Positions 1 through 9,036 of a DNA stretch of 64,000 bases are shown here, in pieces (positions within the stretch are counted from its first letter, which is position 1; the number at the start of each line of letters is the position of its first letter). Made by a program: the position numbers and the translations under genes. The DNA is from Flavobacterium sp. UBA6721 (lineage in GTDB: Bacteria > Bacteroidota > Bacteroidia > Flavobacteriales > Flavobacteriaceae): positions 22,616 through 86,615 of the forward strand of contig DKIJ01000027.1 in the NCBI GenBank assembly GCA_002454195.1, given 5' to 3'. Below the pieces are notes generated by a model that worked only from the letters and a program-made list of their open reading frames with translations, was not told the DNA's origin and did not search any database.

Positions 1-103
1 TCGAACTGACGGTGGTAGTATCGAAAAGTTTAGTCGCTACGCTCGCTGATAATCAATTAAAATAAAATTTGATTTTAGGTAAAATAGATTTAATACATAA
101 TAA

Positions 104-1243
104 ATGAATAACTCTAAAATATGGTTGTCTTCTCCGCACATGGGAGGAACAGAACAAAAATACGTACAGCAAGCTTTTGATACTAATTGGGTAGCCCCTT
201 TAGGACCCAATGTAAACGGATTTGAAGCCGATTTAGAAAACTATTTAGGGGTTGAATCTCATGTAGCAGCTTTAAGTTCGGGTACGGCTGCGATTCATTT
301 AGGATTAATTTTATTAGGTGTTCAGGCTGGTGATGAGGTCATTTGTCAGAGTATGACGTTTTCGGCTTCGGCTAATCCTATTTTGTATTTGGGAGCTACT
401 CCTGTTTTTGTAGATAGTGAATCAGAAACCTGGAATATTTGCCCGCTTGCTTTAGAAGAAGCAATAGTAGATAGGATTACCAAAGGGAAAAAACCGAAAG
501 TAATCATAGCTGTTCATTTGTATGGGATGCCTTTTAAAGTAGAAGCAATCAAAGCGATTGCAAGAAAGTATGAAATCCCAATTTTGGAAGACAGTGCGGA
601 AGCTTTAGGAAGTCGCTATAAAGGACAAAAGTGCGGCACTTTTGGAGATATCGGGGTGCTGTCTTTTAACGGGAATAAAATTATTACTACTTCTGGAGGG
701 GGGGCTATTGTTACAAAAAATAAAGAACTAAAAGAAAAAGCGGTCTTTTTAGCGACACAGGCTAGAGACAATGCGCCTCATTACCAACATTCTGAAATTG
801 GGTATAATTATCGAATGAGTAATATTTGTGCTGGTATTGGTCGTGGACAAATGGAAGTTCTGGATAAGCATATAGCTTTACGACGAAAGATGAATGATTT
901 TTATAAAGAATTATTTCAGGATGTTGAAGGAATAAGCGTTTTTGAGAATCCCAATTCAGATTTCCAATCCAATCATTGGCTGACAGCCATTGTAGTGGAT
1001 TCGGAAAAAACCAAAGGAATTACAGCCGAAAAAATCCGATTAGCCTTAGAAAAAGAGAATATCGAATCACGTCCATTGTGGAAACCAATGCACCTGCAGC
1101 CTGTTTTTGAAAACTATCCTTACTATGGAGGAAATATTGCCGAAAATCTTTTTGAGAACGGTTTGTGTTTACCTTCCGGTTCGAATTTAACAAGTGAAGA
1201 CAGAACAAGAATAAAAGAAGTTTTTAAAACATTGTTTACCTAG
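104..1243 (+). CDS. DegT/DnrJ/EryC1/StrS-family sugar aminotransferase (PglE-like)
   Basis: This is a PLP-dependent aminotransferase of nucleotide-sugar biosynthesis, 379 residues, the normal length for the family. The N-terminal WLSSPHMGG stretch, the EDSAEALG motif (D163) and the PLP lysine K192 in FNGNKIITTSGGG are all present. Relatives of this subtype aminate a UDP-4-keto-6-deoxy-GlcNAc, giving a UDP-4-amino-4,6-dideoxy sugar (bacillosamine type). The dehydratase at 9037-11004 could supply that 4-keto substrate, so the two are probably one pathway split across the locus. A PglD-type acetyltransferase would be expected nearby and may lie upstream of the window. The family is clear; the exact sugar is inferred. 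Confidence 0.85.
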   Translation: MNNSKIWLSSPHMGGTEQKYVQQAFDTNWVAPLGPNVNGFEADLENYLGVESHVAALSSGTAAIHLGLILLGVQAGDEVICQSMTFSASANPILYLGATPVFVDSESETWNICPLALEEAIVDRITKGKKPKVIIAVHLYGMPFKVEAIKAIARKYEIPILEDSAEALGSRYKGQKCGTFGDIGVLSFNGNKIITTSGGGAIVTKNKELKEKAVFLATQARDNAPHYQHSEIGYNYRMSNICAGIGRGQMEVLDKHIALRRKMNDFYKELFQDVEGISVFENPNSDFQSNHWLTAIVVDSEKTKGITAEKIRLALEKENIESRPLWKPMHLQPVFENYPYYGGNIAENLFENGLCLPSGSNLTSEDRTRIKEVFKTLFT

Positions 1244-1321
1244 AATATAGTATAGGTCTTTATAAAAACAAAACAGTAGTTAAAAGTGAAGTTCTGGTGA
1301 AAAGTAATCTTCAATTTTTCC

Positions 1322-1427
1322 ACAATCGTATTCCCCTCTTTGAGAGGGGCTAGGGGTGTGTAAAATCGAGAAGAACAATCACTTTAGTTTTCCACCCTTT
1401 AGGGCTGGGGTAAAGAAAAAACCGAAC
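1322..1427. repeat. First copy of a ~105-bp intergenic direct repeat carrying the CCCCTCT/AGAGGGG palindrome
   Basis: A palindrome of the CCCCTCTTTGAGAGGGG type is followed by CTAGGGGTGTG, a linker, then a second palindrome (CCACCCTTTAGGGCTGGGG) and an A-rich end. The same order recurs at 1512-1615 with few differences. The first palindrome belongs to the family that surrounds the DUF559 gene near 28.5-29.8 kb. Confidence 0.8.
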
Positions 1428-1511
1428 AATTCACCATTCACAATTTTCTCAGCGGACAGTCTGGGGCTAGGTTTTTTTGGGCAATGCAAAAAAGAACAGT
1501 ATTATTAGCAC

Positions 1512-1615
1512 CATTGTATTCCCCTCTTAGAGAGGGGTTAGGGGTGTGTAAAATCGAGAAGAATAATCGCTCTGGTTTTTTCCACCCTTTAGGGGCGGGG
1601 TAAAGAAAAACCGAA
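1512..1615. repeat. Second copy of the ~105-bp intergenic direct repeat
   Basis: It repeats 1322-1427 in the same orientation: CCCCTCTTAGAGAGGGG, TTAGGGGTGTG, the linker, then CCACCCTTTAGGGGCGGGG. It is preceded by TTAGCACCATTGTATT, close to the TTAGCACTA lead-in of the copies at 29671 and 29744. Confidence 0.8.
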
Positions 1616-1889
1616 GCCTACCCAACGAACATCGAAAACCCCAAACCGAACATCGAAAACCGACCAACGATTAACGGTCAACGACCAACGAACACCGCTC
1701 AACAAAAAGATACTCCATACATACCCCATACATACTCCATGGATAAGGCATGGATAATCACAAATGAAATAGAACCCAGAAATAGAGCTTACTATATTTG
1801 AATCTCAGTTGCTTATTGACAATAAGTGATTAGTGAGCGAGATGAAGTAAATGTTTTTACTTACAATTTAACTGATATTATTAGTAAAG

Positions 1890-1925
1890 GAGATAACAAT
1901 GCTTATCATTTTATCTCTATATTTG
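1890..1925 (+). promoter_or_regulatory. Putative wza operon promoter with an overlapping inverted repeat
   Basis: TATATTTG at 1918-1925 fits the Bacteroidetes -7 element TAnnTTTG and lies 25 bases before the wza ATG. Directly upstream, 1890-1917 forms an 11-bp inverted repeat (GAGATAA-C-AATG / CATT-TTATCTC) with a 5-base loop and one bulged C. No TTTG -33 box is visible at the expected spacing. The inverted repeat may therefore be a regulator site; this is inferred from sequence only. Confidence 0.5.
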
Positions 1926-1950
1926 CCTTCATAAAAAAAAATACAATAGC

Positions 1951-2727
1951 ATGAAATATTTCTTTTTATCAAAAAGACCAATCCTTTTCTTTTTGGTTCT
2001 TTTCTTTTTTTCTTGTACCCCAAAGAAGAATATTTTGTATTATCAAAATATTGATGAAATGGCTGCTGCTAAATTAAATTCCTATGAAATCAAAATTCAA
2101 CCGGATGATTTGCTAACAATAAATGTGTCGGCAGAAGATCCTAAAATCACCGCTCCTTTTAACCTAAATCCTATGAATGTCTTTGGAGAAGGGAATAGTC
2201 AAGCACAGTTGAATAAATCCGCAGTCAATGATTATCTTGTGGATGCAGATGGTTATATTAATTTTCCAGAATTAGGCAGAATTAAATTGGGTGGCTTAAC
2301 GCGAACAGAAGTATTAAATCTTCTCCAAAAGAAAATAGGCGCCTATATCAAAAATCCTATTATTACCGTACGAGTAAAAAACTTTAAAGTAGCGGTTCAT
2401 GGTGAAGTAAATGGAGCAGGAATGGTTACTTGTGAAACAGATAGATTGACTTTAATTGAAGCTTTGACAAAATCTGGAGACTTAAAACCAACAGCGAATA
2501 GAAAAAACATCTTAGTAATAAGGGAAATTGATGGAGTGAAAACTTTTTTTAGGGTAGATGTAACCAAATCGGACTTTATCAATTCGCCCTATTATTATTT
2601 GGCTCAAAATGACGTAATCTACGTAGAACCTAAAAACAGATCTTTAAGTCCGGATGTAACCTTAGTGACAACTATAAGTTCATTATTGTTAACGGCGGTT
2701 TCATTTATTTTAGTACTTACGAAATAG
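1951..2727 (+). CDS. wza: Wza-like polysaccharide export outer-membrane lipoprotein
   Basis: An outer-membrane polysaccharide exporter (OPX family) of 258 residues. A type II signal peptide ends in a lipobox with cysteine C22 (FFFSC). The polysaccharide-export domain follows at about 45-140 and an SLBB-like segment after it. A hydrophobic helix at about 233-257 closes the protein, as in Wza. The gene sits 4 bases before the wzc-like gene, a standard pairing: Wza forms the outer-membrane pore and Wzc drives polymerisation and export from the inner membrane. Confidence 0.9.
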   Translation: MKYFFLSKRPILFFLVLFFFSCTPKKNILYYQNIDEMAAAKLNSYEIKIQPDDLLTINVSAEDPKITAPFNLNPMNVFGEGNSQAQLNKSAVNDYLVDADGYINFPELGRIKLGGLTRTEVLNLLQKKIGAYIKNPIITVRVKNFKVAVHGEVNGAGMVTCETDRLTLIEALTKSGDLKPTANRKNILVIREIDGVKTFFRVDVTKSDFINSPYYYLAQNDVIYVEPKNRSLSPDVTLVTTISSLLLTAVSFILVLTK

Positions 2728-2731
2728 TTTT

Positions 2732-5077
2732 ATGGAGAATAATAATATGATTTCAGAGGATATCGGACAAAGTTTTGATATTAAAGCCGAGATAAATAAG
2801 TACTTAGTACATTGGAAATGGTTTGTTGTAAGTGTCTTTTTATGCTTGACTTTTGCATTTCTTAAATTAAGATATACAGTCCCTTTTTACAATGCTTCAA
2901 CCAAAATTTTGATGAAAGATACCAAAAAAGGAGGTAGGCTTTCCCAAGCAGCTGCTTTTTCTGATTTAGGTTTGAATGCCGGTGGGACGAGAAGTGTTGA
3001 TGATGAAATTGAGATTTTAAAATCAAGAACATTGTCTGAATCAGTGGTTAAAAAGTTGAATTTCAATGTTTCATATATTGCACATGGTAAAGTATTGGAT
3101 GTTGAACTATTTGATAATGCACCAATAGAGGTTCATTTTATGAATCAATCCGATTCATTTTATGAAAAAGATATGCATTTTGAATTTGAAGAAACCCTTA
3201 CAGGAAATTTTACATTGTCAAGTCCAAATCATTTGGCAAAAGCCAAACAATATAAATATGGACAGTCTATTAAAACCCCTTATGGCGATTTAATTATCAC
3301 AAAAAAGCATAGTAGTGATGATCAAGTACAGCCCTTGACAATTTTAATAAAACCACTTAAAGCAGTAGCTGCCAGTTATAGAAGTAGATTACAAATAGAA
3401 CCACTAACTAAAGGGAGTAATGTAATTGTATTAAATATTAACGATCCTGTTGAAAAAAAAGCGGAATTGTTTTTAGATTATTTAGTCAAAACGTACAATG
3501 AAAATGCGGTTGCGGATAAAGAATTTATCTCTAAAAACACCTCTCTTTTTGTATCGAACCGTTTGGATTTGATAAGTAAAGAATTAGCAGGAGTAGAAAA
3601 GGATGTGGAGAATTTTAAGGTTTCTAATCAATTAACTGATTTGGAATCAGAGTCCGAACAATTTGTTTCTGGATCGACAGAGTTAAATAAGAAATCTATT
3701 GATCTTCAGGTACAACTTAATGTGTTAAATTCCGTGATGGATTATATTAAAAAAAGTTCTAATGAGAATTTGTTGCCTGCAAATCTATTTTCTGATGTAG
3801 CTGGAGATGCATCTGGTTTAATTAGTTCCTATAATGATATGATTTTGGAAAGAAATAGAATGCTGAAATCGGCTACTGTTTCTAATCCAACGTTAGTTAA
3901 ATTAGATCAAGAATTAGTGAGTTTGAGAGCTACTTTACTTTCTAGCTTACAAAAGAGTAAATCGATATTACAAATACAAAAAAAAGATGTTGAAAGAAAC
4001 GAAAATACATTTAATGAAAAAAAACTGAGAGTTCCTTCACAAGAAAGACAATTTAGAGATATTGAGCGTCAACAAAAAGTAAAAGAAGAATTGTATTTGT
4101 ATCTTTTACAAAAAAGAGAAGAAACGGCGCTGGCTTTGTCATCAACTGAACCTAATGCGAAAGTCATTGATGCAGCATTGTCTTCTGGACCAGTTTCAAC
4201 AAATCCTAGAATTATCTATTTAGGAGGTTTGTTGTTAGGATTATTAATTCCAATAGGCATTATATTTGTAATCGACTTTTTAGACACAAAAATCAAAAGT
4301 CGTCTGGATTTAGAGGGGAAAACACAAATACCATTTATTGGGGATGTACCTACATCTGAAGATGCTTCCTCCATTATGCAGTCAGAAAGTAGATCGAGTT
4401 CGGCTGAAGCTTTGCGTATTATTAGGACTAATCTAGAATTCATGTTGGCTAAAGTGCCAGAAGGCATTGCCAAAACTATTTTCCTGACTTCGACTTTTCC
4501 TAAAGAAGGAAAAACTTTTGTCTCTGTGAATTTGGCTGCTACTTTTGCATTGTCGGGCAAGAAAGTATTATTGATAGGGATGGATATTAGAAATCCGAGA
4601 CTTGATGAGTATTTAACCTTGCCAGATAGAGGAGTGACTAATTATTTGTCTTCAAAAGAATTGAGTTTAGAGGATTTGATTATTCAACAAAAAGGCTATG
4701 AGGATTTTCATGTGTTGCCAGCAGGGGTAATTCCACCTAATCCAGCCGAATTATTGATGAGTAAAAAAGTAGATGTTTTATTTGAAACATTAAAAAAGCA
4801 GTATGATTATATTATTGTGGATACCGCTCCTGTAAGTTTAGTAACGGATACTCTTTTAATAGCTAAGCATGCTGATACTTTTATTTATGTAGCCCGTGCT
4901 AATTTCTTAGAAAAACGCATGTTGGATATACCAAACGGTTTACACAAGGATCAAAAATTACCAAATATGTGTATGTTGTTAAACGATACCGACTCTACGA
5001 AAGGTTATGGTTATGGTTATGGTTACGGTGTGAAAGTAGAGAAAACACCTTGGTATAAAAAAAACTTTAAAATTTAA
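2732..5077 (+). CDS. wzc: Wzc-like polysaccharide co-polymerase and tyrosine autokinase
   Basis: A 781-residue inner-membrane protein controlling polysaccharide chain length and export. A transmembrane helix at about 30-47, a long periplasmic part with coiled-coil character (about 260-460) and a second helix at about 494-516 form the Wzz-like portion. The cytosolic BY-kinase has Walker A (PKEGKT, about 590-595), Walker A' (KVLLIGMDIRNP, about 611-622) and Walker B (YIIVDTAP, about 694-701). The tail at about 758-767 alternates Gly and Tyr and is the expected autophosphorylation cluster. The CpsB-type phosphatase at 11326-12063 is the likely antagonist. Confidence 0.93.
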   Translation: MENNNMISEDIGQSFDIKAEINKYLVHWKWFVVSVFLCLTFAFLKLRYTVPFYNASTKILMKDTKKGGRLSQAAAFSDLGLNAGGTRSVDDEIEILKSRTLSESVVKKLNFNVSYIAHGKVLDVELFDNAPIEVHFMNQSDSFYEKDMHFEFEETLTGNFTLSSPNHLAKAKQYKYGQSIKTPYGDLIITKKHSSDDQVQPLTILIKPLKAVAASYRSRLQIEPLTKGSNVIVLNINDPVEKKAELFLDYLVKTYNENAVADKEFISKNTSLFVSNRLDLISKELAGVEKDVENFKVSNQLTDLESESEQFVSGSTELNKKSIDLQVQLNVLNSVMDYIKKSSNENLLPANLFSDVAGDASGLISSYNDMILERNRMLKSATVSNPTLVKLDQELVSLRATLLSSLQKSKSILQIQKKDVERNENTFNEKKLRVPSQERQFRDIERQQKVKEELYLYLLQKREETALALSSTEPNAKVIDAALSSGPVSTNPRIIYLGGLLLGLLIPIGIIFVIDFLDTKIKSRLDLEGKTQIPFIGDVPTSEDASSIMQSESRSSSAEALRIIRTNLEFMLAKVPEGIAKTIFLTSTFPKEGKTFVSVNLAATFALSGKKVLLIGMDIRNPRLDEYLTLPDRGVTNYLSSKELSLEDLIIQQKGYEDFHVLPAGVIPPNPAELLMSKKVDVLFETLKKQYDYIIVDTAPVSLVTDTLLIAKHADTFIYVARANFLEKRMLDIPNGLHKDQKLPNMCMLLNDTDSTKGYGYGYGYGVKVEKTPWYKKNFKI
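5003..5029 (+). repeat. In-frame hexanucleotide repeat in the Wzc tyrosine tail
   Basis: Three GGTTAT units, one GGTTAC and a final GGT encode the alternating Gly-Tyr tail of the Wzc-like kinase. Each unit adds one Gly-Tyr pair, so slipped-strand events would change the number of phosphorylatable tyrosines without a frameshift. Confidence 0.8.
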
Positions 5078-5161
5078 TTTGAAATTACGGTACAAAAACA
5101 TCAAAAAGTTATAGGATTTGATTTTATAATGTTTTTATGTTTTTTATTTTTAATAGAAATA

Positions 5162-5710
5162 ATGATCATCGAAGAAACAACAATCAAGGATTTATTAGTT
5201 ATTCAACCTGCTGTCTTTAAAGATGAAAGAGGTTATTTTTTTGAAGCCTATAATCAGGCGAAATTTCAGGAAAATGGAATTCATTACAATTTCATTCAGG
5301 ACAATCAATCATTTTCCACACGCGGGGTAATTAGAGGTTTACATCTGCAAATCAATCCTTTTGCTCAGGCTAAATTAGTTCGGGTTTTGCAAGGAGAAAT
5401 TCTGGATGTAGCGGTTGATTTGCGAAAAAATTCACCCACTTACGGTCAACATTTTTCTATTGTTTTAAGCGCCGAGAACAAGAAGCAATTAATGATTCCA
5501 CATGGTTTTGCACATGGATTTTCGGTATTAAGCGAAACTGCTTCAGTTATGTATAAAGTAGATCAGGTCTATCATAAAGAAAGTGAAAGAGGAATTCGTT
5601 TTGATGATCCTACATTAAATATTGACTGGCAAATGGATTCCAATAAAGTAATTGTTTCAGAAAAAGATTTAATACTTCCGGCCTTTAAAGATATTGATTG
5701 GGGATTTTAA
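5162..5710 (+). CDS. rfbC: dTDP-4-dehydrorhamnose 3,5-epimerase
   Basis: Epimerises dTDP-4-keto-6-deoxy-glucose at C3 and C5, third step of dTDP-L-rhamnose synthesis. The cupin-fold family is clear from RGVIRGLHLQ with catalytic His61, from KLVRVLQGEILDVAVDLR and from the HGFAHGF stretch. I start at the ATG at 5162, giving 182 residues; an in-frame ATG at 5129 would add an unusual hydrophobic N-terminus. First of four rhamnose genes in the order rfbC, rfbD, rfbB, rfbA. Confidence 0.93.
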   Translation: MIIEETTIKDLLVIQPAVFKDERGYFFEAYNQAKFQENGIHYNFIQDNQSFSTRGVIRGLHLQINPFAQAKLVRVLQGEILDVAVDLRKNSPTYGQHFSIVLSAENKKQLMIPHGFAHGFSVLSETASVMYKVDQVYHKESERGIRFDDPTLNIDWQMDSNKVIVSEKDLILPAFKDIDWGF

Positions 5711-5786
5711 TAATGAATAGTCAGTGATGAGTGATAGGTTGGTGATTAGAATAATTTGTGAAATACGTATTAATTAGGAATATTAG

Positions 5787-6647
5787 ATGAGTAAAATATT
5801 AGTTACTGGTGCTAATGGCCAGTTGGGTTCTGAGTTAAGAGTACTTTCAAAAAATACTGATTTTGAATGGTTTTTTACAGATTATCAGGAATTAGATTTA
5901 TGTGATTTAGAAAATTTAACGCTTGCAATTGCCAAAATTAATCCTCAAATTTTAATTAATTGTGCTGCACACACAGCTGTTGATAAGGCGGAATCTGAAT
6001 TCGAATTGTCAGATGTTCTAAATCATAAGGCAGTTTCTAAAATGGCCCAATGGAGTTATTCAAATAGCTGTAAATTTATCCATATTTCTACTGATTATGT
6101 TTTTGATGGAAATTCGGCTGTGGCATTGACTGAAGATGCGCCAACTGCTTCTATCAATGTATATGGTCTTACCAAACTAGCAGGAGAAAAAGCTTGTCAA
6201 AAACAAAATCCAGATGCAGTCATTATTCGAACTTCATGGGTGTATTCCAGTTTTGGGAATAATTTTGTGAAAACCATGTCTCGTTTAATGCAGGAAAGAG
6301 ATACTCTAAATGTGGTAAATGACCAAATAGGTAGTCCAACTTACGCCGCCGATTTAGCCCAAGCTATTTTGACTATTATCAATCATTCAAATTGGCAAGC
6401 CGGAATTTATAATTTCTCCAATGAAGGAGAAATTAGCTGGTTTGAATTTGCTTTAGCGATTCAAGAAATAGGTAATTTTGATTGTGAGGTTAACGGAATA
6501 CCTTCTTCAGCTTATCCAACACCAGCCAAACGACCTGCTTATTCTTTATTAGATAAAACTAAGATTAAAAATACTTTTGGGGTGGTAGTTCCGGATTATA
6601 AAGAAAGTTTGAGGAAGTGTATGGAATTATTGAAAGTTAGAAGTTAG
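5787..6647 (+). CDS. rfbD: dTDP-4-dehydrorhamnose reductase
   Basis: NADPH-dependent short-chain reductase making dTDP-L-rhamnose, the last step of the pathway. The cofactor loop is GANGQLG (8-14), STDYVFDG is at 101-108, and the catalytic Tyr126 and Lys130 sit in VYGLTK. At 286 residues it has the usual length. The 76-bp gap to rfbC holds degenerate GTGATGAGTGATAGG-like repeat words. Confidence 0.93.
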   Translation: MSKILVTGANGQLGSELRVLSKNTDFEWFFTDYQELDLCDLENLTLAIAKINPQILINCAAHTAVDKAESEFELSDVLNHKAVSKMAQWSYSNSCKFIHISTDYVFDGNSAVALTEDAPTASINVYGLTKLAGEKACQKQNPDAVIIRTSWVYSSFGNNFVKTMSRLMQERDTLNVVNDQIGSPTYAADLAQAILTIINHSNWQAGIYNFSNEGEISWFEFALAIQEIGNFDCEVNGIPSSAYPTPAKRPAYSLLDKTKIKNTFGVVVPDYKESLRKCMELLKVRS

Positions 6648-6670
6648 AAGCTGGAAGTTAGGAGTTAGCA

Positions 6671-6784
6671 AATTTCTTTTTCCACCCTTTAGGGAGGGGA
6701 AAGAAAAAGAAATTTTAGTGACTGAGTATCCGAAAGAAAACATAAATTTTCGCTTTCCCCAGCCCTAAAGGGAGCCGAAAATTT
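6671..6784. repeat. Two palindromic elements of the CCCTTTAGGG / CCCTAAAGGG family
   Basis: 6671-6716 has AATTTCTTTTTCC and GGAAAGAAAAAGAAATT arms around CCCTTTAGGG. 6744-6784 has perfect AAATTTTCG/CGAAAATTT arms around CCCTAAAGGG. Both would form hairpins in RNA. The same family occurs at 11052-11093, 11121-11163, 11203-11236 and 12146-12177, always between genes. Confidence 0.75.
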
Positions 6785-6903
6785 AATAATAATGTACTAA
6801 ATCTTTGCTCCTTTTAAACGGAGTAAACAAAAAAGAATATTTAATTTCAAAAATTTGGATTAATTCGTATAAAATTCGATTTAATTCGCGAGAAAAAATA
6901 GAA

Positions 6904-7950
6904 ATGAAAAAAATACTAATTACCGGTGGGGCTGGATTTATTGGTTCTCATGTTGTAAGACGATTTGTAACGAGGTATCCTGAATACCAAATTTTTAATT
7001 TGGATGCTTTAACCTATGCGGGAAATTTAGAGAATATTGCCGATATTGAAAAAGCGCCCAATTATACTTTTATAAAAGGAGATATTGTAGATGAAAATTT
7101 AATCAACGCTCTTTTTGATGAACATCAATTTGATGGAGTGTTGCATTTAGCCGCCGAATCGCATGTAGATCGTTCCATAACCGATCCGATGGCATTTGTA
7201 AAAACCAATGTAATTGGAACCGTTAATTTATTGAATGCTGCAAAAAATTGTTGGAAAGATAATCAAAAAGGAAAACGCTTTTATCATATCAGTACTGATG
7301 AGGTGTATGGAAGTTTAGGAGCAGAAGGCTTATTCACAGAAACCACAGCCTATGATCCTAATTCCCCTTATTCGGCTTCTAAAGCGAGTTCGGACCATTT
7401 TGTGCGTGCCTATGGAGAAACCTATGGTTTGCCTTATGTGTTGACTAATTGTTCTAATAATTATGGACCGAATCATTTTCCAGAAAAATTAATTCCATTG
7501 TTTATTAATAACATCATTAATAATAAAGCTCTACCAGTTTATGGTGATGGAAAATATACCCGTGACTGGCTTTTTGTAGAAGACCATGCGGTGGCTATTG
7601 ATTTGGTTTTTCATGAAGGTAAAAATCATGACACCTATAATATTGGTGGTTTTAACGAATGGCAGAATATTGATTTGGTAAAGTTACTTTGCAAAATCAT
7701 GGACGAAAAATTAGGTAGAGTTGCTGGAACTTCAGAGCGATTAATTACTTATGTAAAAGATCGTCCTGGTCATGACCTTCGTTATGCGATTGATGCCACG
7801 AAAATCAATAAAGAATTAGGATGGAAACCCTCAGTAACTTTTGAAGAAGGCTTAGAAAAAACGGTTAACTGGTACATGAACAACCAAGAGTGGTTAGATA
7901 ATGTTACTTCGGGAGCCTATGCTTCTTATTATCAAAAACAGTATTCTTGA
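6904..7950 (+). CDS. rfbB: dTDP-glucose 4,6-dehydratase
   Basis: Converts dTDP-glucose to dTDP-4-keto-6-deoxy-glucose, second step of dTDP-rhamnose synthesis. The NAD loop is GGAGFIG (8-14), the STDEVYG motif is at 130-136, and Tyr156/Lys160 lie in PYSASK. I start at the ATG at 6904 (MKKILITGG), giving 348 residues; the upstream in-frame extension from 6805 is unlike the family and falls in an AT-rich intergenic stretch. Confidence 0.94.
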   Translation: MKKILITGGAGFIGSHVVRRFVTRYPEYQIFNLDALTYAGNLENIADIEKAPNYTFIKGDIVDENLINALFDEHQFDGVLHLAAESHVDRSITDPMAFVKTNVIGTVNLLNAAKNCWKDNQKGKRFYHISTDEVYGSLGAEGLFTETTAYDPNSPYSASKASSDHFVRAYGETYGLPYVLTNCSNNYGPNHFPEKLIPLFINNIINNKALPVYGDGKYTRDWLFVEDHAVAIDLVFHEGKNHDTYNIGGFNEWQNIDLVKLLCKIMDEKLGRVAGTSERLITYVKDRPGHDLRYAIDATKINKELGWKPSVTFEEGLEKTVNWYMNNQEWLDNVTSGAYASYYQKQYS

Positions 7951-8030
7951 TTTTTAATAATCTTATGGGTTATTTGTCTTTGTAGGGTACAAACTTATAA
8001 CTCATAACCCATATCTCATAACTTTAAGAA

Positions 8031-8900
8031 ATGAAAGGAATTATACTAGCCGGAGGTTCAGGTACACGTTTGCATCCACTTACTTTAGCGGTGAGTAAGC
8101 AAATGATGCCTGTGTATGACAAGCCAATGATTTATTATCCATTGTCCACTTTAATGACTGCGGGAATTAATGAGATTTTAATTATTTCAACACCCCACGA
8201 TTTACCTAATTTTAAAAAGTTGTTAGGGGATGGATCTGCTATTGGCTGTCAATTTAGTTATGCCGAACAAGCAATCCCAAATGGTTTAGCTCAGGCTTTT
8301 GTGATTGGAGAAGAATTTATAGGTAAGGATAGTGTTGCTTTGGTTTTGGGTGATAATATTTTCTTTGGCTCCAATATGGATGAATTGTTACAATCCAATA
8401 CCAATCCAGATGGTGGAGTCGTTTTTGCTTATCATGTTTCGGATCCTGAACGATATGGTGTAGTTGAATTTGACAAAGAACTAAAAGCCATTTCAATCGA
8501 AGAAAAACCATTACAGCCTAAATCGAATTATGCCGTACCAGGTTTGTATTTTTATGATAATTCGGTAGTGGAGATTGCCAAAAATATTCAACCTAGTGCC
8601 AGAGGCGAGTATGAAATAACCGATGTGAACAAAGCCTATTTAGAACAAGGCAAATTAAAAGTAGGTATCTTGAGTAGAGGAACCGCTTGGCTAGATACAG
8701 GAACATTTAATAGTTTGATGCAAGCAGGACAATTTGTACAAGTTATTGAAGAACGACAAGGATTAAAAGTAGGATGTATTGAAGAGATAGCTTGGCGTCA
8801 AGGTTTTATATCCGACATTCAATTACAAAGTTTGGCCGAACCTTTAAAAAAATCAGGTTATGGAGAGTATTTGCTAGGATTATTAAAACATAAATTTTGA
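8031..8900 (+). CDS. rfbA: Glucose-1-phosphate thymidylyltransferase
   Basis: Forms dTDP-glucose from glucose-1-phosphate and dTTP, the first step of the rhamnose pathway. The nucleotidyltransferase signature [11 protein letters not shown] (8-18), the [11 protein letters not shown] motif and the LGDNIFFG metal site are intact. 289 residues is the normal length. It completes the rhamnose set, so dTDP-L-rhamnose should be available to the locus glycosyltransferases. Confidence 0.94.
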   Translation: MKGIILAGGSGTRLHPLTLAVSKQMMPVYDKPMIYYPLSTLMTAGINEILIISTPHDLPNFKKLLGDGSAIGCQFSYAEQAIPNGLAQAFVIGEEFIGKDSVALVLGDNIFFGSNMDELLQSNTNPDGGVVFAYHVSDPERYGVVEFDKELKAISIEEKPLQPKSNYAVPGLYFYDNSVVEIAKNIQPSARGEYEITDVNKAYLEQGKLKVGILSRGTAWLDTGTFNSLMQAGQFVQVIEERQGLKVGCIEEIAWRQGFISDIQLQSLAEPLKKSGYGEYLLGLLKHKF

Positions 8901-9036
8901 TTAATTTCATTTTTTTTGTTTGAAATGAATGTTTGTAGGTTTAGTGAATCTATAATAGGTTGAAATTTACTACTTTAGATGTTTTAATCGTTAATGTTTA
9001 TATTTGTTATTGTTAATATAATAAAATAGAGTATTC

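Larger units (their letters stand above)
1244..1950. other. 707-bp non-coding gap filled with short repeats, upstream of the wza operon
   Basis: I see no gene here. The gap contains the two ~105-bp direct repeats, then about 1620-1705 of degenerate CCAACGA/AACCGAC tandem words, a short ACTCCATACAT tandem at about 1731-1756, and the wza promoter region at 1890-1925. The repeat content resembles the other intergenic blocks of the locus. Confidence 0.7.
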
